From Cryobacterium mannosilyticum (GTDB lineage: Bacteria; Actinomycetota; Actinomycetes; Actinomycetales; Microbacteriaceae), in assembly GCF_004402705.1 (NCBI RefSeq), contig NZ_SOFM01000027.1, positions 1 to 64,000 of the forward strand: DNA of 64,000 nucleotides, written 5' to 3'. Below, piece after piece: positions 36,593 through 45,375 of the stretch. The notes beneath the pieces are model-generated. The model made no database searches and was not told the origin of the DNA. It worked only from the letters and a program-made list of their open reading frames with translations. The position numbers and the translations under genes are program-made. How positions within the stretch are numbered: the stretch's first letter is position 1; each line of letters starts with the position of its first letter.

Positions 36593-37435
36593 TTAGGGAT
36601 TACAGTAATCGCACCATTTTGGATCTGCGTGTGCCTGATTTCGTGGGTTCCGGGTTTGGTAACTGCACCGGCCGCAGCCGTGGATATCGGCTGCGATGGT
36701 CTGGGTTGCCGATCCGCACAAGGAGCAGGGCAGGCCGTGTTCGACGTTGATGTGGCCAAACCCGGGCGCCCAGCAGTGCGGACACTCTGTTGCAAGTCGC
36801 TGGGCCATTTTTTCGCAGAGCGCCCGGATGGCTGTGGCGCGGGACGGTGCCTTGTGGGCGCGGTAGTCCGGAAGTATCACGACGGAATTATGCTGTTTGA
36901 GAAGAGCTTCAGTGGTGTCGCCGAGGACCTCGAGTTGGGTGATGTTTTTGTGGGCGGTCGTGTGGTTGTTCTGGGTGCTCTTCAGGATCACTCCTTGGCC
37001 CGGGAAGCCGATGGCTGACGCGAACGTGAGGGCTTCGCGGGCGCTGGCGATGCGTCGTCCTCCGGCCAATGGCGAAGTGGTGACGCTGCCTTCGACAATT
37101 TCCAGGCCCAGGGTGTAGTCAATGAAGAGGAGAAGTTCGATGTTCTCCACGAAGAGTCCGAATCCGAAGGTGAAGGTGCCCTCGGAGGCGAGGCCGAGGC
37201 CGGTTCCGGCGATTTGCATGCCGAGTCGGGCTTTCGCTCGGGCTGCGTCGCGCGGGCTGAGGGGTCGGGCGATGTCGCCGGCGAATGTTCCAAATTGGTC
37301 GGTGTCGAGCCCCCTCGCCGCGGTGACGGTTGCGCCCAGGGTGTTCTGGAATGCGTCGTGGGCGAGCAATTCTTTGCCGTGCATCGTGGCGAAGGTGATC
37401 GTGCGTCCGGTGTAAACGGTGCGGGGGCAGGTCAT
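36593..37435 (-). CDS. DUF6671-type protein, last gene of the DAB operon
   Basis: A 280-residue protein. The N-terminal part (1-200) opens YTGRTITFATMHGKE and includes TGLGLASEGTFTFGF and DYRAHKAPSRATAIRALCEKMAQRL, which match my memory of DUF6671. The C terminus (about 213-280) has four Cys pairs, CPHC, CSLC, CGRC and CDYC, enough for two zinc ribbons. Its ATG overlaps the stop of the PII-like gene (ATGA), so it is translationally coupled to an inorganic-carbon uptake operon. Function is unknown; a role in that uptake or its control is inference from coupling. It converges on the rhodopsin gene. Confidence 0.75.
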   Translation of the reverse strand: MTCPRTVYTGRTITFATMHGKELLAHDAFQNTLGATVTAARGLDTDQFGTFAGDIARPLSPRDAARAKARLGMQIAGTGLGLASEGTFTFGFGLFVENIELLLFIDYTLGLEIVEGSVTTSPLAGGRRIASAREALTFASAIGFPGQGVILKSTQNNHTTAHKNITQLEVLGDTTEALLKQHNSVVILPDYRAHKAPSRATAIRALCEKMAQRLATECPHCWAPGFGHINVEHGLPCSLCGSATQTIAADIHGCGRCSYQTRNPRNQAHADPKWCDYCNP

Positions 37436-37761
37436 TGGAAGTAGTCGGGCCTGGAGACGTAGGTGTCGGAGACGAACATGACACCACTGGAGGTGCTGAG
37501 AAGTTGCTGCACGGCGTCGATCAGCTCGCCGGCGTTGTCGGGTGGGAGGACGGTGATGAGCATGGTGAGGGTGTCGTATTCGTTGAAGAGTAAGGCCCCG
37601 GAGTGTTGGCCGTGGTGTCCGATTCCGGACACCCCTGACACGGACGTGTAGCCCGTGGCTCCGGCGGAGGTGATCAGTTCGCGGATTGCGGGGGCGTCGC
37701 GGGCGGGCACGACAACCTCCAGCCGGGTCATTTGGGTCAGGTTGTTCATGGTCATGGTCAT
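37432..37761 (-). CDS. PII-like signalling protein of the DAB operon
   Basis: A 109-residue ferredoxin-fold protein of the PII-like class. The first strand is TRLEVVVPARDAPAIRELI, followed by the loop region TSVSGVSGIGHHGQHSG and core strands TLTMLITVLPPDNAGELIDAV and SGVMFVSDTYV. It lacks the classical PII uridylylation Tyr loop. Similar PII-like genes accompany bicarbonate transporters (for example CPII/SbtB-type), where they sense adenylate or bicarbonate. ATG 37761 overlaps the dabA stop (ATGA); two further ATGs at 37755 and 37749 are alternatives. Confidence 0.82.
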   Translation of the reverse strand: MTMTMNNLTQMTRLEVVVPARDAPAIRELITSAGATGYTSVSGVSGIGHHGQHSGALLFNEYDTLTMLITVLPPDNAGELIDAVQQLLSTSSGVMFVSDTYVSRPDYFQ

Positions 37762-40187
37762 GTTCCTTTCAGTGCGGTGGGGGCGGCCGTCCAGCCGTAC
37801 GGGGTGTAGCGCCGCCAGGGGGCTGCGGGGTCGTTGCGTGCGGTGAGGGTGATCCAGTCGTTGTCGAGCAGGTTGCGCAACACCTGGTTGCGGGAGACGA
37901 TGCGGCCGATGCTGTCCAGGGGTGCTTGGATGATGACGGTCAGGCGCATCGGTTCGTGGAAGAGTTGGCCGCCGAGGCCGACGGATTGCCAGGGCAGGCC
38001 GCGACGCAGGTCGCCGGCGTGGCCGGCTAGGACTCCGATGGTGCCAATGGCGTTGTGGATGGTTTTGGTTCCGGCGCCGAGGGTGACGGGGTTGAGGGCG
38101 GAGAAGTAGTACTGGTGGTTGATCCACTGGGCGACCACCAGGGGTGCGGTCATGATCGTTTCCAGCGCGGCACCGTCCAGGTCCAACTCTGTTTGGTAGG
38201 AGTGGAGGAACACCCGCCGGTTCAGGTTGACGCCGCGGGTCATCTGACGCGGTCCGATGATCATGGCGGCGTTTCCGGCCAGCCCCAGCTCTGGATACAC
38301 CTCCGCCCAGTCGTGGGCGCGCCCCTGCACCCGGGCCGGGGAGTGTGGGGAAGCTCCCGGCAGGTCATGGGCGCGTTCCTTGACCAACCGTCCGGCGGCT
38401 GTGCGTTGGGCCAGGTCGAAGGTCAGCGCCGCATGGACGTGGCTCTGCGGGACGAGGTGCCGGTCCAGGAGTGTGACGGCGTCGGTGACGGTGTTGTGCT
38501 CAGCCGCGATGAAGAAACTGTCGGAGGGGATATCGATTCCGCGGGCTGCGAGGAGGGCGCGCACGCCGGGGTCGTTGAAGATGGCGGCGGAGGCGCGGGC
38601 GTTGGCCGCCCCGGGGTTGCCACCGCAGGCACCGCAATCCAACGCTGACTGGTACAGGTTGTTCATCGACTCGGATGCGTGGCCGGCGAGTACGACCAGT
38701 GGGGCGAACTGGCCGATGCCCATCATCCGCACCGCGGTTTCAGCCATCGCGGCCCGCTCCTCCAGCGTGAACGCGTCAACGATTGTCACGTTGCTCGGGA
38801 GAGTGGCCGTCGATGGGGTCAGGAATCGGTGGATTCGTGCCTGCAACGTCGGGGTAAGGGTGCGCAGCACGCTGATGGCGCCGTACAGCCAACCGGATAC
38901 CTCCGCGAAGGCGAACGGCGTCACTGCGCCGGAGTCGGCACGGTGGGTCGCCTGACGGAGCGCGTCCCGGGTGCGGCCGCGCATGATGTGGTCGTCAGCC
39001 TTCGCCGGGTCCGTCGGGTGTTCGGTCAGGTGGTGGCGGGCGGTCAGGAGGGCCGGCAACGAATTCACGGCCCCGCGGGCTCTGTACCGGGAGAAGCGCA
39101 CGGGGACGCCGAAGAATCCGGCGAACCCGAACGTTTCCACGTCGGGGGGGACCTCGATGTGACGCCGCATTCCTTCGGACCGGGGGTCAATGCACATCAC
39201 CAGTTGCAGTTGGGGACGAGGGGTGAAGGGATCAGTGTCCCTAAGGGAGGCCACCAGGGTGGCGCGGTAGTGCAGCTCGTAGGCCTTCTGCCACGTCAGC
39301 TCGTGGTCGGGCACCGGATGGGTGGCCAAGACCCGGCTCACTGCCGCGATGTCATCCCGGTCTGCTCGACTGCCGCCGATCGACCGGGCAACGTGCTCGG
39401 CCCGGTGCCATAGGGTCGTTTGCGCCTCTTCGGCGATCAGGGGTTTGCGTGACGACGGGAGAGGTGTCAAGTCGAGGACGGCTTGGAGGGTCAATCTCAC
39501 GCTCAGGTAGGACAGCAGGTCGATGTCCCCAATCTTCTCGGCCCGCCACTTGATATGGCCGACCCAGCCCGGCAGGTACTGGAGCTCGGCTCGGAGCGTC
39601 TCCGTAACCGCCTCCGCCGCGACCCCGAGCTTGACCAGCGCCCACGCCAGCGCGGCGTCAGGCTCGACGGGCAATTCGGCCACCGTCCGGCGCGCCGTTC
39701 GCGGGAGTGACGGGTCCCGGCGGGCCAGAGCGCGCCACGCCTGGTAGAAGCCCTGCTGCTTGTGCGGCATCGGCCAAAGCGGGTCCGGGTTCAGGTAGGA
39801 CGACACCCAGGTGGCCAGGTACTCGTCCAGCCAGGGCGCCGATGGTTCCGTTGCGCCGGGGGAATTCCACAGCGCGCTCTTCATGTCCAGGACCGCCACG
39901 CTCACCGCGGACACGCTATTTCCGCCGACGGTGAGCTTCCCGGCCAGTTCGGGAACACGCTCGGCCAGGGCTGCTTCAAGGTCGGCATCGACGATGCGGC
40001 CGCGGTCGGCGTCGGCAAGGTAGGCCTCGCGGGATCGGGCGAGGACCACGCCCGGGGTGGCGGCGGTCTCGAACGGGCGAGGTTCGTGGCCCGCGAGAGG
40101 GTTCACCGCGATGAAGGACTCCACCGGCCAGGACGGCACGATGGCGTGGGCGGCTGTGGCCACCTGGGCGCGAAGAATCAAATTCAT
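37758..40187 (-). CDS. dabA: DabA, inorganic-carbon uptake subunit (DUF2309)
   Basis: An 809-residue protein of the DUF2309/DabA family, the cytoplasmic carbonic-anhydrase-like half of the DAB CO2/bicarbonate pump. The zinc site expected for DabA is visible: MCIDPRSEG (Cys332, Asp334) and GHASESMNN with His503, then DCGACGG with Cys518. Family N-terminal features include FIAVNPLAGHEPRPFE. It overlaps dabB at its start and the PII-like gene at its end by ATGA. It would convert CO2 to bicarbonate in one direction, driven by DabB. Length fits the family. Confidence 0.94.
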   Translation of the reverse strand: MNLILRAQVATAAHAIVPSWPVESFIAVNPLAGHEPRPFETAATPGVVLARSREAYLADADRGRIVDADLEAALAERVPELAGKLTVGGNSVSAVSVAVLDMKSALWNSPGATEPSAPWLDEYLATWVSSYLNPDPLWPMPHKQQGFYQAWRALARRDPSLPRTARRTVAELPVEPDAALAWALVKLGVAAEAVTETLRAELQYLPGWVGHIKWRAEKIGDIDLLSYLSVRLTLQAVLDLTPLPSSRKPLIAEEAQTTLWHRAEHVARSIGGSRADRDDIAAVSRVLATHPVPDHELTWQKAYELHYRATLVASLRDTDPFTPRPQLQLVMCIDPRSEGMRRHIEVPPDVETFGFAGFFGVPVRFSRYRARGAVNSLPALLTARHHLTEHPTDPAKADDHIMRGRTRDALRQATHRADSGAVTPFAFAEVSGWLYGAISVLRTLTPTLQARIHRFLTPSTATLPSNVTIVDAFTLEERAAMAETAVRMMGIGQFAPLVVLAGHASESMNNLYQSALDCGACGGNPGAANARASAAIFNDPGVRALLAARGIDIPSDSFFIAAEHNTVTDAVTLLDRHLVPQSHVHAALTFDLAQRTAAGRLVKERAHDLPGASPHSPARVQGRAHDWAEVYPELGLAGNAAMIIGPRQMTRGVNLNRRVFLHSYQTELDLDGAALETIMTAPLVVAQWINHQYYFSALNPVTLGAGTKTIHNAIGTIGVLAGHAGDLRRGLPWQSVGLGGQLFHEPMRLTVIIQAPLDSIGRIVSRNQVLRNLLDNDWITLTARNDPAAPWRRYTPYGWTAAPTALKGT

Positions 40188-41746
40188 GACAACACTCCTG
40201 TGGTCACAGACGGGCGGGGGACAACTGGCGGGCGGGGAATAGCCGGCGGGCGGGGGAGGGCGGTCGTCACGGTCCTGGCATAAACGAGGTCACGCAGGTG
40301 TGCAAGCTGGCGCGGGTTGCGGGAGAGCAGTTGGACCGCGATGAGGCCGACGGCGGGCAAGGCCAGCAGCCAGGCCGGGCCGGCGTTGATGGTGGTCGCG
40401 GGTTCCAATGCCGCCGTGAACATTTGCAGGAGGGCCACATATCCGAACGCCAGCAACGCGATCGTTGCCGTGCCGGTGAGGAACGTTCGGGCCGAGAAAT
40501 TGGTGCTCAGTGCTGTGCCCAGAGCAACGCTGGCGGTCACGGCAACGAACACGAGTAGAGCGGTGCTGGCCGTTGACACGTCGGGGGAGAACACCCATTC
40601 GGCTGCGGACAGCGCCGCCAATGGCACCAGCACCGACAGGGTCACGGCTGCAGCGAGTGTGAACGGCGAGCAGTTCTCTCGGGGTGGAAGGTCTCGGTCG
40701 ACGGCGTGCTGTCGCACCCCCATGCCGGCCCCGAGGAAGAGGGTGGATTTGAACAGGGAGTGGGCGACCAGATGGAAGATTGCTGCCGCGAACACTCCCA
40801 AACCGCAGGCCATGATCATGAACCCCATCTGCGCCATCGTTGAGAACACCAACCGGCCCTTCACATCGGGCCGGACCAGGCGGACCGCCGATGCGTAGAC
40901 CAGGGTCACGGCACCGGCCACGAACACCCCGATCATGACGGCCTGGTGTGGCGCGATCGCCGGGGCGAATCGGATCAGCAGGATCGCACCGGCGTTGACC
41001 ACGCCGGCGTGCATCAGCGCGGACACCGGCGTGGGCGCAGCCAACGTGAACGGCAACCAACCCTGGAAGGGGATCTGGCTTGACCGAGCTAACGCCGCGA
41101 CCACGAGCAGCGCGGCGCAGGTCAGTTGAAGCGGCAAGGGCAACGACTCCGCGACGGCACCAAGCTGGTCCAGGGGAATATCTCCTTTGGCGGTGACCAG
41201 CAGGATGGCGACAGGAACCAGGAAGACAGTGTCAGCGATCATGAACCTGGATCCGGTGCGCCGGATCCCGTCGCGGGCCTGCGCAAGCGGCCGATAGGTT
41301 GCCAGGAGCACAACGAGGGCCGCCCCCGCTCCGATCCAGGCCACGGTGAACAGGGACACCGACCCGGCGCATGCCATCAACACGGTGAAACCGGTGAGCA
41401 GGTTGGCTGCGACGACAAACCATACCTGTCGAAGATCACCGCGGAGGTAGCGAATCGCGAAGACCTGGATCAGCGCGCTGAGTCCCAGCACCAGCACGGA
41501 CAAGATCAACGCCAAGGCATCCAGGTGCGCGGAGGTGGACCCGAACACCACCTGCTCACTCCGGTGCGGCGCGGCAACAGATGCGATAGCGATCACGATA
41601 GTCGCGACGAACCCGACCCCGACCACGGTCGCCGCCAGGCGGGCAGCCCTGTCTCCGCTCGCCCCCGCCCAACCGAGGAGCGCGGCGCAGAGCCCCGCGA
41701 TCCACGGCGTCAGGGTCACACCACCCGCAACAAGCCAATCAGACAT
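40184..41746 (-). CDS. dabB: DabB, proton-conducting membrane subunit (NuoL/MrpA-like)
   Basis: A 520-residue, roughly 13-14-TM protein of the NADH-dehydrogenase-L/Mrp antiporter family. SSQIPFQGWLPFTLAAPTPVSALMHAGVVNAGAILLIRF is the conserved TM7-8 core in which Lys/His of complex I are partly replaced; it is read from nt about 40960-41080. STMAQMGFMIMACGLG and HLVAHSLFKSTLFLGAG follow. In DAB pumps this subunit couples cation (H+ or Na+) flow to DabA. ATG 41746 has GAGAGG 5 bases upstream. It is first in the operon and overlaps dabA by ATGA. Confidence 0.93.
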   Translation of the reverse strand: MSDWLVAGGVTLTPWIAGLCAALLGWAGASGDRAARLAATVVGVGFVATIVIAIASVAAPHRSEQVVFGSTSAHLDALALILSVLVLGLSALIQVFAIRYLRGDLRQVWFVVAANLLTGFTVLMACAGSVSLFTVAWIGAGAALVVLLATYRPLAQARDGIRRTGSRFMIADTVFLVPVAILLVTAKGDIPLDQLGAVAESLPLPLQLTCAALLVVAALARSSQIPFQGWLPFTLAAPTPVSALMHAGVVNAGAILLIRFAPAIAPHQAVMIGVFVAGAVTLVYASAVRLVRPDVKGRLVFSTMAQMGFMIMACGLGVFAAAIFHLVAHSLFKSTLFLGAGMGVRQHAVDRDLPPRENCSPFTLAAAVTLSVLVPLAALSAAEWVFSPDVSTASTALLVFVAVTASVALGTALSTNFSARTFLTGTATIALLAFGYVALLQMFTAALEPATTINAGPAWLLALPAVGLIAVQLLSRNPRQLAHLRDLVYARTVTTALPRPPAIPRPPVVPRPSVTTGVLS

Positions 41747-41781
41747 CAGCACCTCTCGAAGCACGACCTACAAAACAGGAA

Positions 41782-41798
41782 AAACATAGCACATGTTT
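41782..41798. promoter_or_regulatory. Operator candidate between dabB and its divergent regulator
   Basis: AAACAT and ATGTTT form a perfect 6-bp inverted repeat with a 5-base centre, in the 106-base gap between dabB (leftward) and the winged-helix gene (rightward). The position suits shared control of both directions. Confidence 0.45.
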
Positions 41799-41852
41799 AG
41801 TGTCGGGAATTGAGTGTGGAGAGAAGCTCGTCGGGTGGGAGATAATCGAGAG

Positions 41853-42158
41853 ATGGCGACCTGGACGTTTCTGACCAATCACGCCCACGTGTTGTTGTGC
41901 GTGGCGGACAACCCGAACGTGCGGCTACGCGACGTCGCCGTTCAGGTCGGTATCACTGAGCGAGCGGCGCAACGCATCGTCACCGAGCTGGAGGAGGCAG
42001 GCTACCTGGACCGCGAACGCGAAGGTCGCCGCAACACCTACCGGCTCAATACGGCAATGCCCCTTCGGCACCCCCTGGATCGCGATCATCGCATCGGGGA
42101 GCTACTTTCTGCCTTCGCCAACACTCAGTCAGGGCCAGTAACAGAGCCGCGGGTCTAA
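41853..42158 (+). CDS. Winged-helix (MarR/ArsR-like) regulator beside the DAB operon
   Basis: A 101-residue single-domain regulator. The helix-turn-helix is VRLRDVAVQVGITERAAQRIVTELEEAGYL and the wing is REGRRNTYRLN. ATG 41853 starts the family-like part (MATWTFLTNHAHVLL). It is divergent from dabB with a palindrome between, so local control of carbon uptake is likely (inference). No metal- or ligand-binding residues stand out. Confidence 0.78.
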   Translation: MATWTFLTNHAHVLLCVADNPNVRLRDVAVQVGITERAAQRIVTELEEAGYLDREREGRRNTYRLNTAMPLRHPLDRDHRIGELLSAFANTQSGPVTEPRV

Positions 42159-42383
42159 CGACCTGACTCCGCGAGGGTGCGCATGGCTGGCCCCCTGTCC
42201 TTCGTGCAATGTGAGCTGGGGCAGGTGGGCGAACGTGCGGCGAAGGGATGACGTCTCCACTGCAAGAATCAGAGCATGACGTCAACCGCTTGCTCGATGT
42301 TGTTCGACGAGCGGGGACTCTATTTTTGCGGACCGAAGTCGTGAAGTACTGGTGCGGAATCGCTCTGGGTGCGCTCGGGGGGG

Positions 42384-42842
42384 ATGCTCATGCTCTGGCT
42401 GGCCCTTGTCCTGCTCCTCTGGATCGAGCAGCGCCGGCATCCCGGCGGCGCTTCGCTTCGTGACCTCCTTCGCCTTGCCCCTGACGTCGCCCGGCTTCTG
42501 AAACGCCTCATCTGTGATCGATCCATTTCGGTTGGTGGTCGTATTCGGCTTGGCGTTCTCCTGGCCTACCTGCTGTCACCCATTGACCTGATCCCTGATT
42601 TCATCCCGGTTCTCGGCTACGCGGATGACGCCATCGTGGTCGCGTTCGCTCTCCGTTTCGCGACTCGCCGGGCAGGCCTTTATGCCGTCGAGCGACACTG
42701 GCCCGGAACGCCCGACGGGCTAGCTGCCGTTCTCCGTCTGGCCGAACCTGCGGTGAGGGCGGGCGTGAGGCGGCCTGATGGCGGTGCTCGAGGTGGTGTT
42801 GGGCGATACGGTTCAATGCGACCGGAAAACGTGCCCCGCTGA
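42384..42842 (+). CDS. YkvA/DUF1232-domain membrane protein
   Basis: A 152-residue protein with an N-terminal hydrophobic helix (MLMLWLALVLLLWIEQ) and a DUF1232 core, GRIRLGVLLAYLLSPIDLIPDFIPVLGYADDAIVV-like (nt about 42540-42645), where SPIDLIPDFIPVLGY-DD is the family hallmark. ATG 42384 follows a G-rich ribosome-binding site. The C-terminal 35 residues are not family-like and may come from decay of the next gene. Function of YkvA proteins is unknown. Confidence 0.8.
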   Translation: MLMLWLALVLLLWIEQRRHPGGASLRDLLRLAPDVARLLKRLICDRSISVGGRIRLGVLLAYLLSPIDLIPDFIPVLGYADDAIVVAFALRFATRRAGLYAVERHWPGTPDGLAAVLRLAEPAVRAGVRRPDGGARGGVGRYGSMRPENVPR

Positions 42843-43015
42843 GGTTCACTCGCGCCCGGTCGCGCCAGGCCGTGATGAACACCCCCTGGGTGATGTGTTC
42901 TGCCCTTGCCCGGGTCCGCGAAGAACGCAACGCGATCGTGCATACCAGCGGGGACCAGCGCGTATGCGTCAGCGAACGCCCGTTGTACCCCGGCAGAGAA
43001 CACATCTGGCGGCAG
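42780..43015 (-). pseudogene. Decayed ECF RNA polymerase sigma factor
   Basis: One minus-strand frame gives FSAGVQRAFADAYALV then RVAFFADPG. The next frame continues AEHITQGVFITAWRDRARVN and FPVALNRIAQHHLEHRHQA. Joined at about 42903, these match sigma region 2 of ECF factors (AEDVTQ-VF--AWR and the IARH helix). Region 4 is missing, and a frameshift separates the two parts, so it is broken. It overlaps the 3' end of the YkvA gene. The stretch 43016-43192 holds no gene that I can support. Confidence 0.6.
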
Positions 43016-43192
43016 ATCGTCCTCCTTTTTCTTTGCGGATCATGCCGTCGTCGGACGCAGCATAGCGCCCGAGGCAAGTGCTGGTGTTTTCTGCCGTTCA
43101 CGGTGAGGTGATCAGCGTCTTCTGTCGGGGGTGGCGTAGGTTACCCGTGTGTCCGGCGGGCCCCCTGACACCCCCGATGGCGCTGTGGATGG

Positions 43193-44437
43193 TTAGGTAT
43201 TGTCCCGGCTTGACAGACCCTGCTGGTGGAGCAGCCCGGGAATGCGCGCACGGAAGGGGAAGAATCCCCGCGCCGCATGCGGCCAGGCGAGGCTGTCCCA
43301 GCGCCGCCGAACGGTCAGGAACGCCACTGCCTCGGAGGCGAGCGCGGCGTCGAGCGCCAGCATCCTTTCCTGAACTGGGCCCACCGAAGCGTAAGGCACG
43401 ACGACGGCATCGAGACGTTCGGACGCCGCCCACTCGAGCACCGTGGCGGGGAGGACGTTGGGCAGTATTCGCGCCGGGCTGTTGAGGGCGCGCGACGCCC
43501 GCACGACACCATCCTCGAGAGCTGACGCCGTGAATCGACGGACCACGTCCGAGGCGCCCGCGAGCGACCGTGCGTCAGGATCAGCGGCCCCTGCGATGGC
43601 GACGAGTCCGCTGGTCGCATCGAGCCAGGGATGCTCGGCGCAGAGGCTCGCCGCGTCCAGATCCTCTTCGTGGAGCAGAAGCCCCACACGGCCCTGCACC
43701 GGGGCGGATGCTGCAGGTGGAATCGCTTCCGGCGACGGCATGGGCTCCTCGACGAGCGCCCGGGCCGATGTCGCGAGTCCCGACGGCGAGAACCGGCCGT
43801 CGGTGTACCGGGAGATATTTGCTGCCGTCGCGAGGTAGGTTTTGCCTGGGGTCTGGAGCCCGGCGACCCACCGCCAGGAGAGCGTGTTGGAGGCGGCATC
43901 CCCGTCGAGAAGGTGGCGGTAGAAGAAGTCCGCGCCCAACTGCCACGGCAGGCCGAGGGTGAAGATCCAGATGCTCGCAAACCACATCCGGGTGTGGTTG
44001 TGCAGGTACCCGGTGTCGACGAGCTCGTGCACCCAGGCGTCCATCGCGTCGATGCCGGTGCGCCCGGCGATGGCTTCGTCGTAGGTGGCCGATGGGTAGT
44101 CGCCCGTGAGCCTCTGATCTGCCAGGTCACGACGATACCGCCGCCACACGTCGGGACGCTGCTCGAGCCATCCCTTCCAGTACGTGCGCCAGAACACCTC
44201 CTGTACGAACTTCTCGCACGAACCGAGCGGATGCCGCTCGAGCACGGCCGAGACGACCTCCCGCTCGGTCAGAAGCCGGTGGCGGAGGTACGGCGAGAGC
44301 CCTGACACATTGTCGCGGGCGGGACCGGTGTCATGGTTGCGGTCGCGCGCGTAGTCTTTCCCCGCGCGGGGCAGGAAATCGGCGAGGGACTCAAGGCCAG
44401 CCGCGCGGGTGGGAATGAACACTCGTCCATCATGCAC
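43193..44437 (-). CDS. Photolyase/cryptochrome-like FAD-binding protein with C-terminal alpha/beta domain
   Basis: A 414-residue protein. Residues 1-215 are a photolyase FAD-binding domain: VSGLSPYLRHRLLTEREVV, FVQEVFWRTYWKGWLE, TGYLHNHTRMWFASIWIF, DGDAASNTLSWRWVAG and the GKTYLATAANISRYT helix. The usual N-terminal antenna domain is absent. Instead residues about 230-414 look like a Rossmann-type domain (GRVGLLLHEEDL, ATVLEWAASERLDAVVVPYA), as if the order were swapped. It probably repairs UV lesions or senses light. The GTG start at 44437 is uncertain, as the frame is open upstream. Confidence 0.75.
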   Translation of the reverse strand: MHDGRVFIPTRAAGLESLADFLPRAGKDYARDRNHDTGPARDNVSGLSPYLRHRLLTEREVVSAVLERHPLGSCEKFVQEVFWRTYWKGWLEQRPDVWRRYRRDLADQRLTGDYPSATYDEAIAGRTGIDAMDAWVHELVDTGYLHNHTRMWFASIWIFTLGLPWQLGADFFYRHLLDGDAASNTLSWRWVAGLQTPGKTYLATAANISRYTDGRFSPSGLATSARALVEEPMPSPEAIPPAASAPVQGRVGLLLHEEDLDAASLCAEHPWLDATSGLVAIAGAADPDARSLAGASDVVRRFTASALEDGVVRASRALNSPARILPNVLPATVLEWAASERLDAVVVPYASVGPVQERMLALDAALASEAVAFLTVRRRWDSLAWPHAARGFFPFRARIPGLLHQQGLSSRDNT

Positions 44438-44779
44438 GATGACGATCGTGTCGACGTCGGCCTCCGGCCGTGAGCGGGGACTATCCCGCTGCCCAGCTCG
44501 CGTCGTACTGCGGAACTGCTGGGGCAGGCCATGAATATCACGATCATTTCGCTCGCCTCACGGCGCCGGCTGATTTTCTTTGAGGGGGAGACTGCTGGTT
44601 GAGTACACAAAGAAGTGGTTGTCCATCGGAGAACCGGCGGCCAAATTCAGTCGATCGCTGACGCCTTCCATGTGCCCGGGCTGCGCCTCAGCAACAAGGT
44701 ACAGGGCACTTTCCGAGGTGGCCTTTCCCCGTTTCGGTGAGAGGTTAAGTCTCTGGTGAGAGGTGGATTACTCACGATA

Positions 44780-45375
44780 TGGGGCGGCCACATTCGTGGA
44801 GGAAGTCCAAGGTCCGTGGCTTCGGCTGCTCTGGCCGCGATGTCGCCCTCGGGGAAGGCAACTTCGACGTGAGTTCGGCGCCACGTTACGCCCTTGAGGC
44901 TGAGGACAATCTGGAATCTTCGAGGTTTGACGCGGCGCGAGGTGGTCTCGATGACCGACACGGTGGAGCGAGTGAGGGTGATGTCGCCCCACGGCTCGGC
45001 CAACGCGCCATCGAGGGCGTGGAGAAATTCGTCGAGTTTCCCACGGAAGAGGGTATCCACGTCTTTCGTTGCGCGGCTGGCCAGTCCAATTTTGTGTTCC
45101 AGGTCGTAGACGCGAGAACCCACCCCGTCCGTGAGCCGGTTCGGCCGGTAATTTTCTAGGCATCCTGAACCCACCGGTTGAGCATCGAGGCGTTTGAGGG
45201 CCGTCTGTCCTTCTCGGGAAGATCACTCAACGGATTCCCGGTCACGCCCGGTTCTCTAATGTCCGGACCAGACTGGAGTGCTGTTCGTCGGTATCCCGCC
45301 CGAGGGCTCGGGCGTTGCGGAGGGCTTGTTACTGCTCGATGGCGATGTCCCACAGCCGGTCCTGGACGCTGTTTT
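44780..45375 (-). pseudogene. Decayed AbiEii-type nucleotidyltransferase toxin gene and upstream partner
   Basis: Minus-strand segments reading VTGNPLSDLPEKDRR, SNASMLNRWVQDA, then a stop, then GRTGSRTGWVLAST, and in another frame DLEHKIGLASRATKDVDTLF, DEFLHALDGALAEPWG and VKPRRFQIVLSLKGVTWRR match the AbiEii/AbiGii-like nucleotidyltransferase family (RATKDVD holds the catalytic pair). A stop, a deletion and a frameshift break it. Just upstream, an ORF piece ending LVRTLENRA overlaps its GTG by GTGA and contains its own stop after DIAIEQ; it was probably the operon partner. Ordinary decay, likely linked to the neighbouring IS256 stub. The stretch 44438-44779 holds no gene I can support. Confidence 0.6.
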
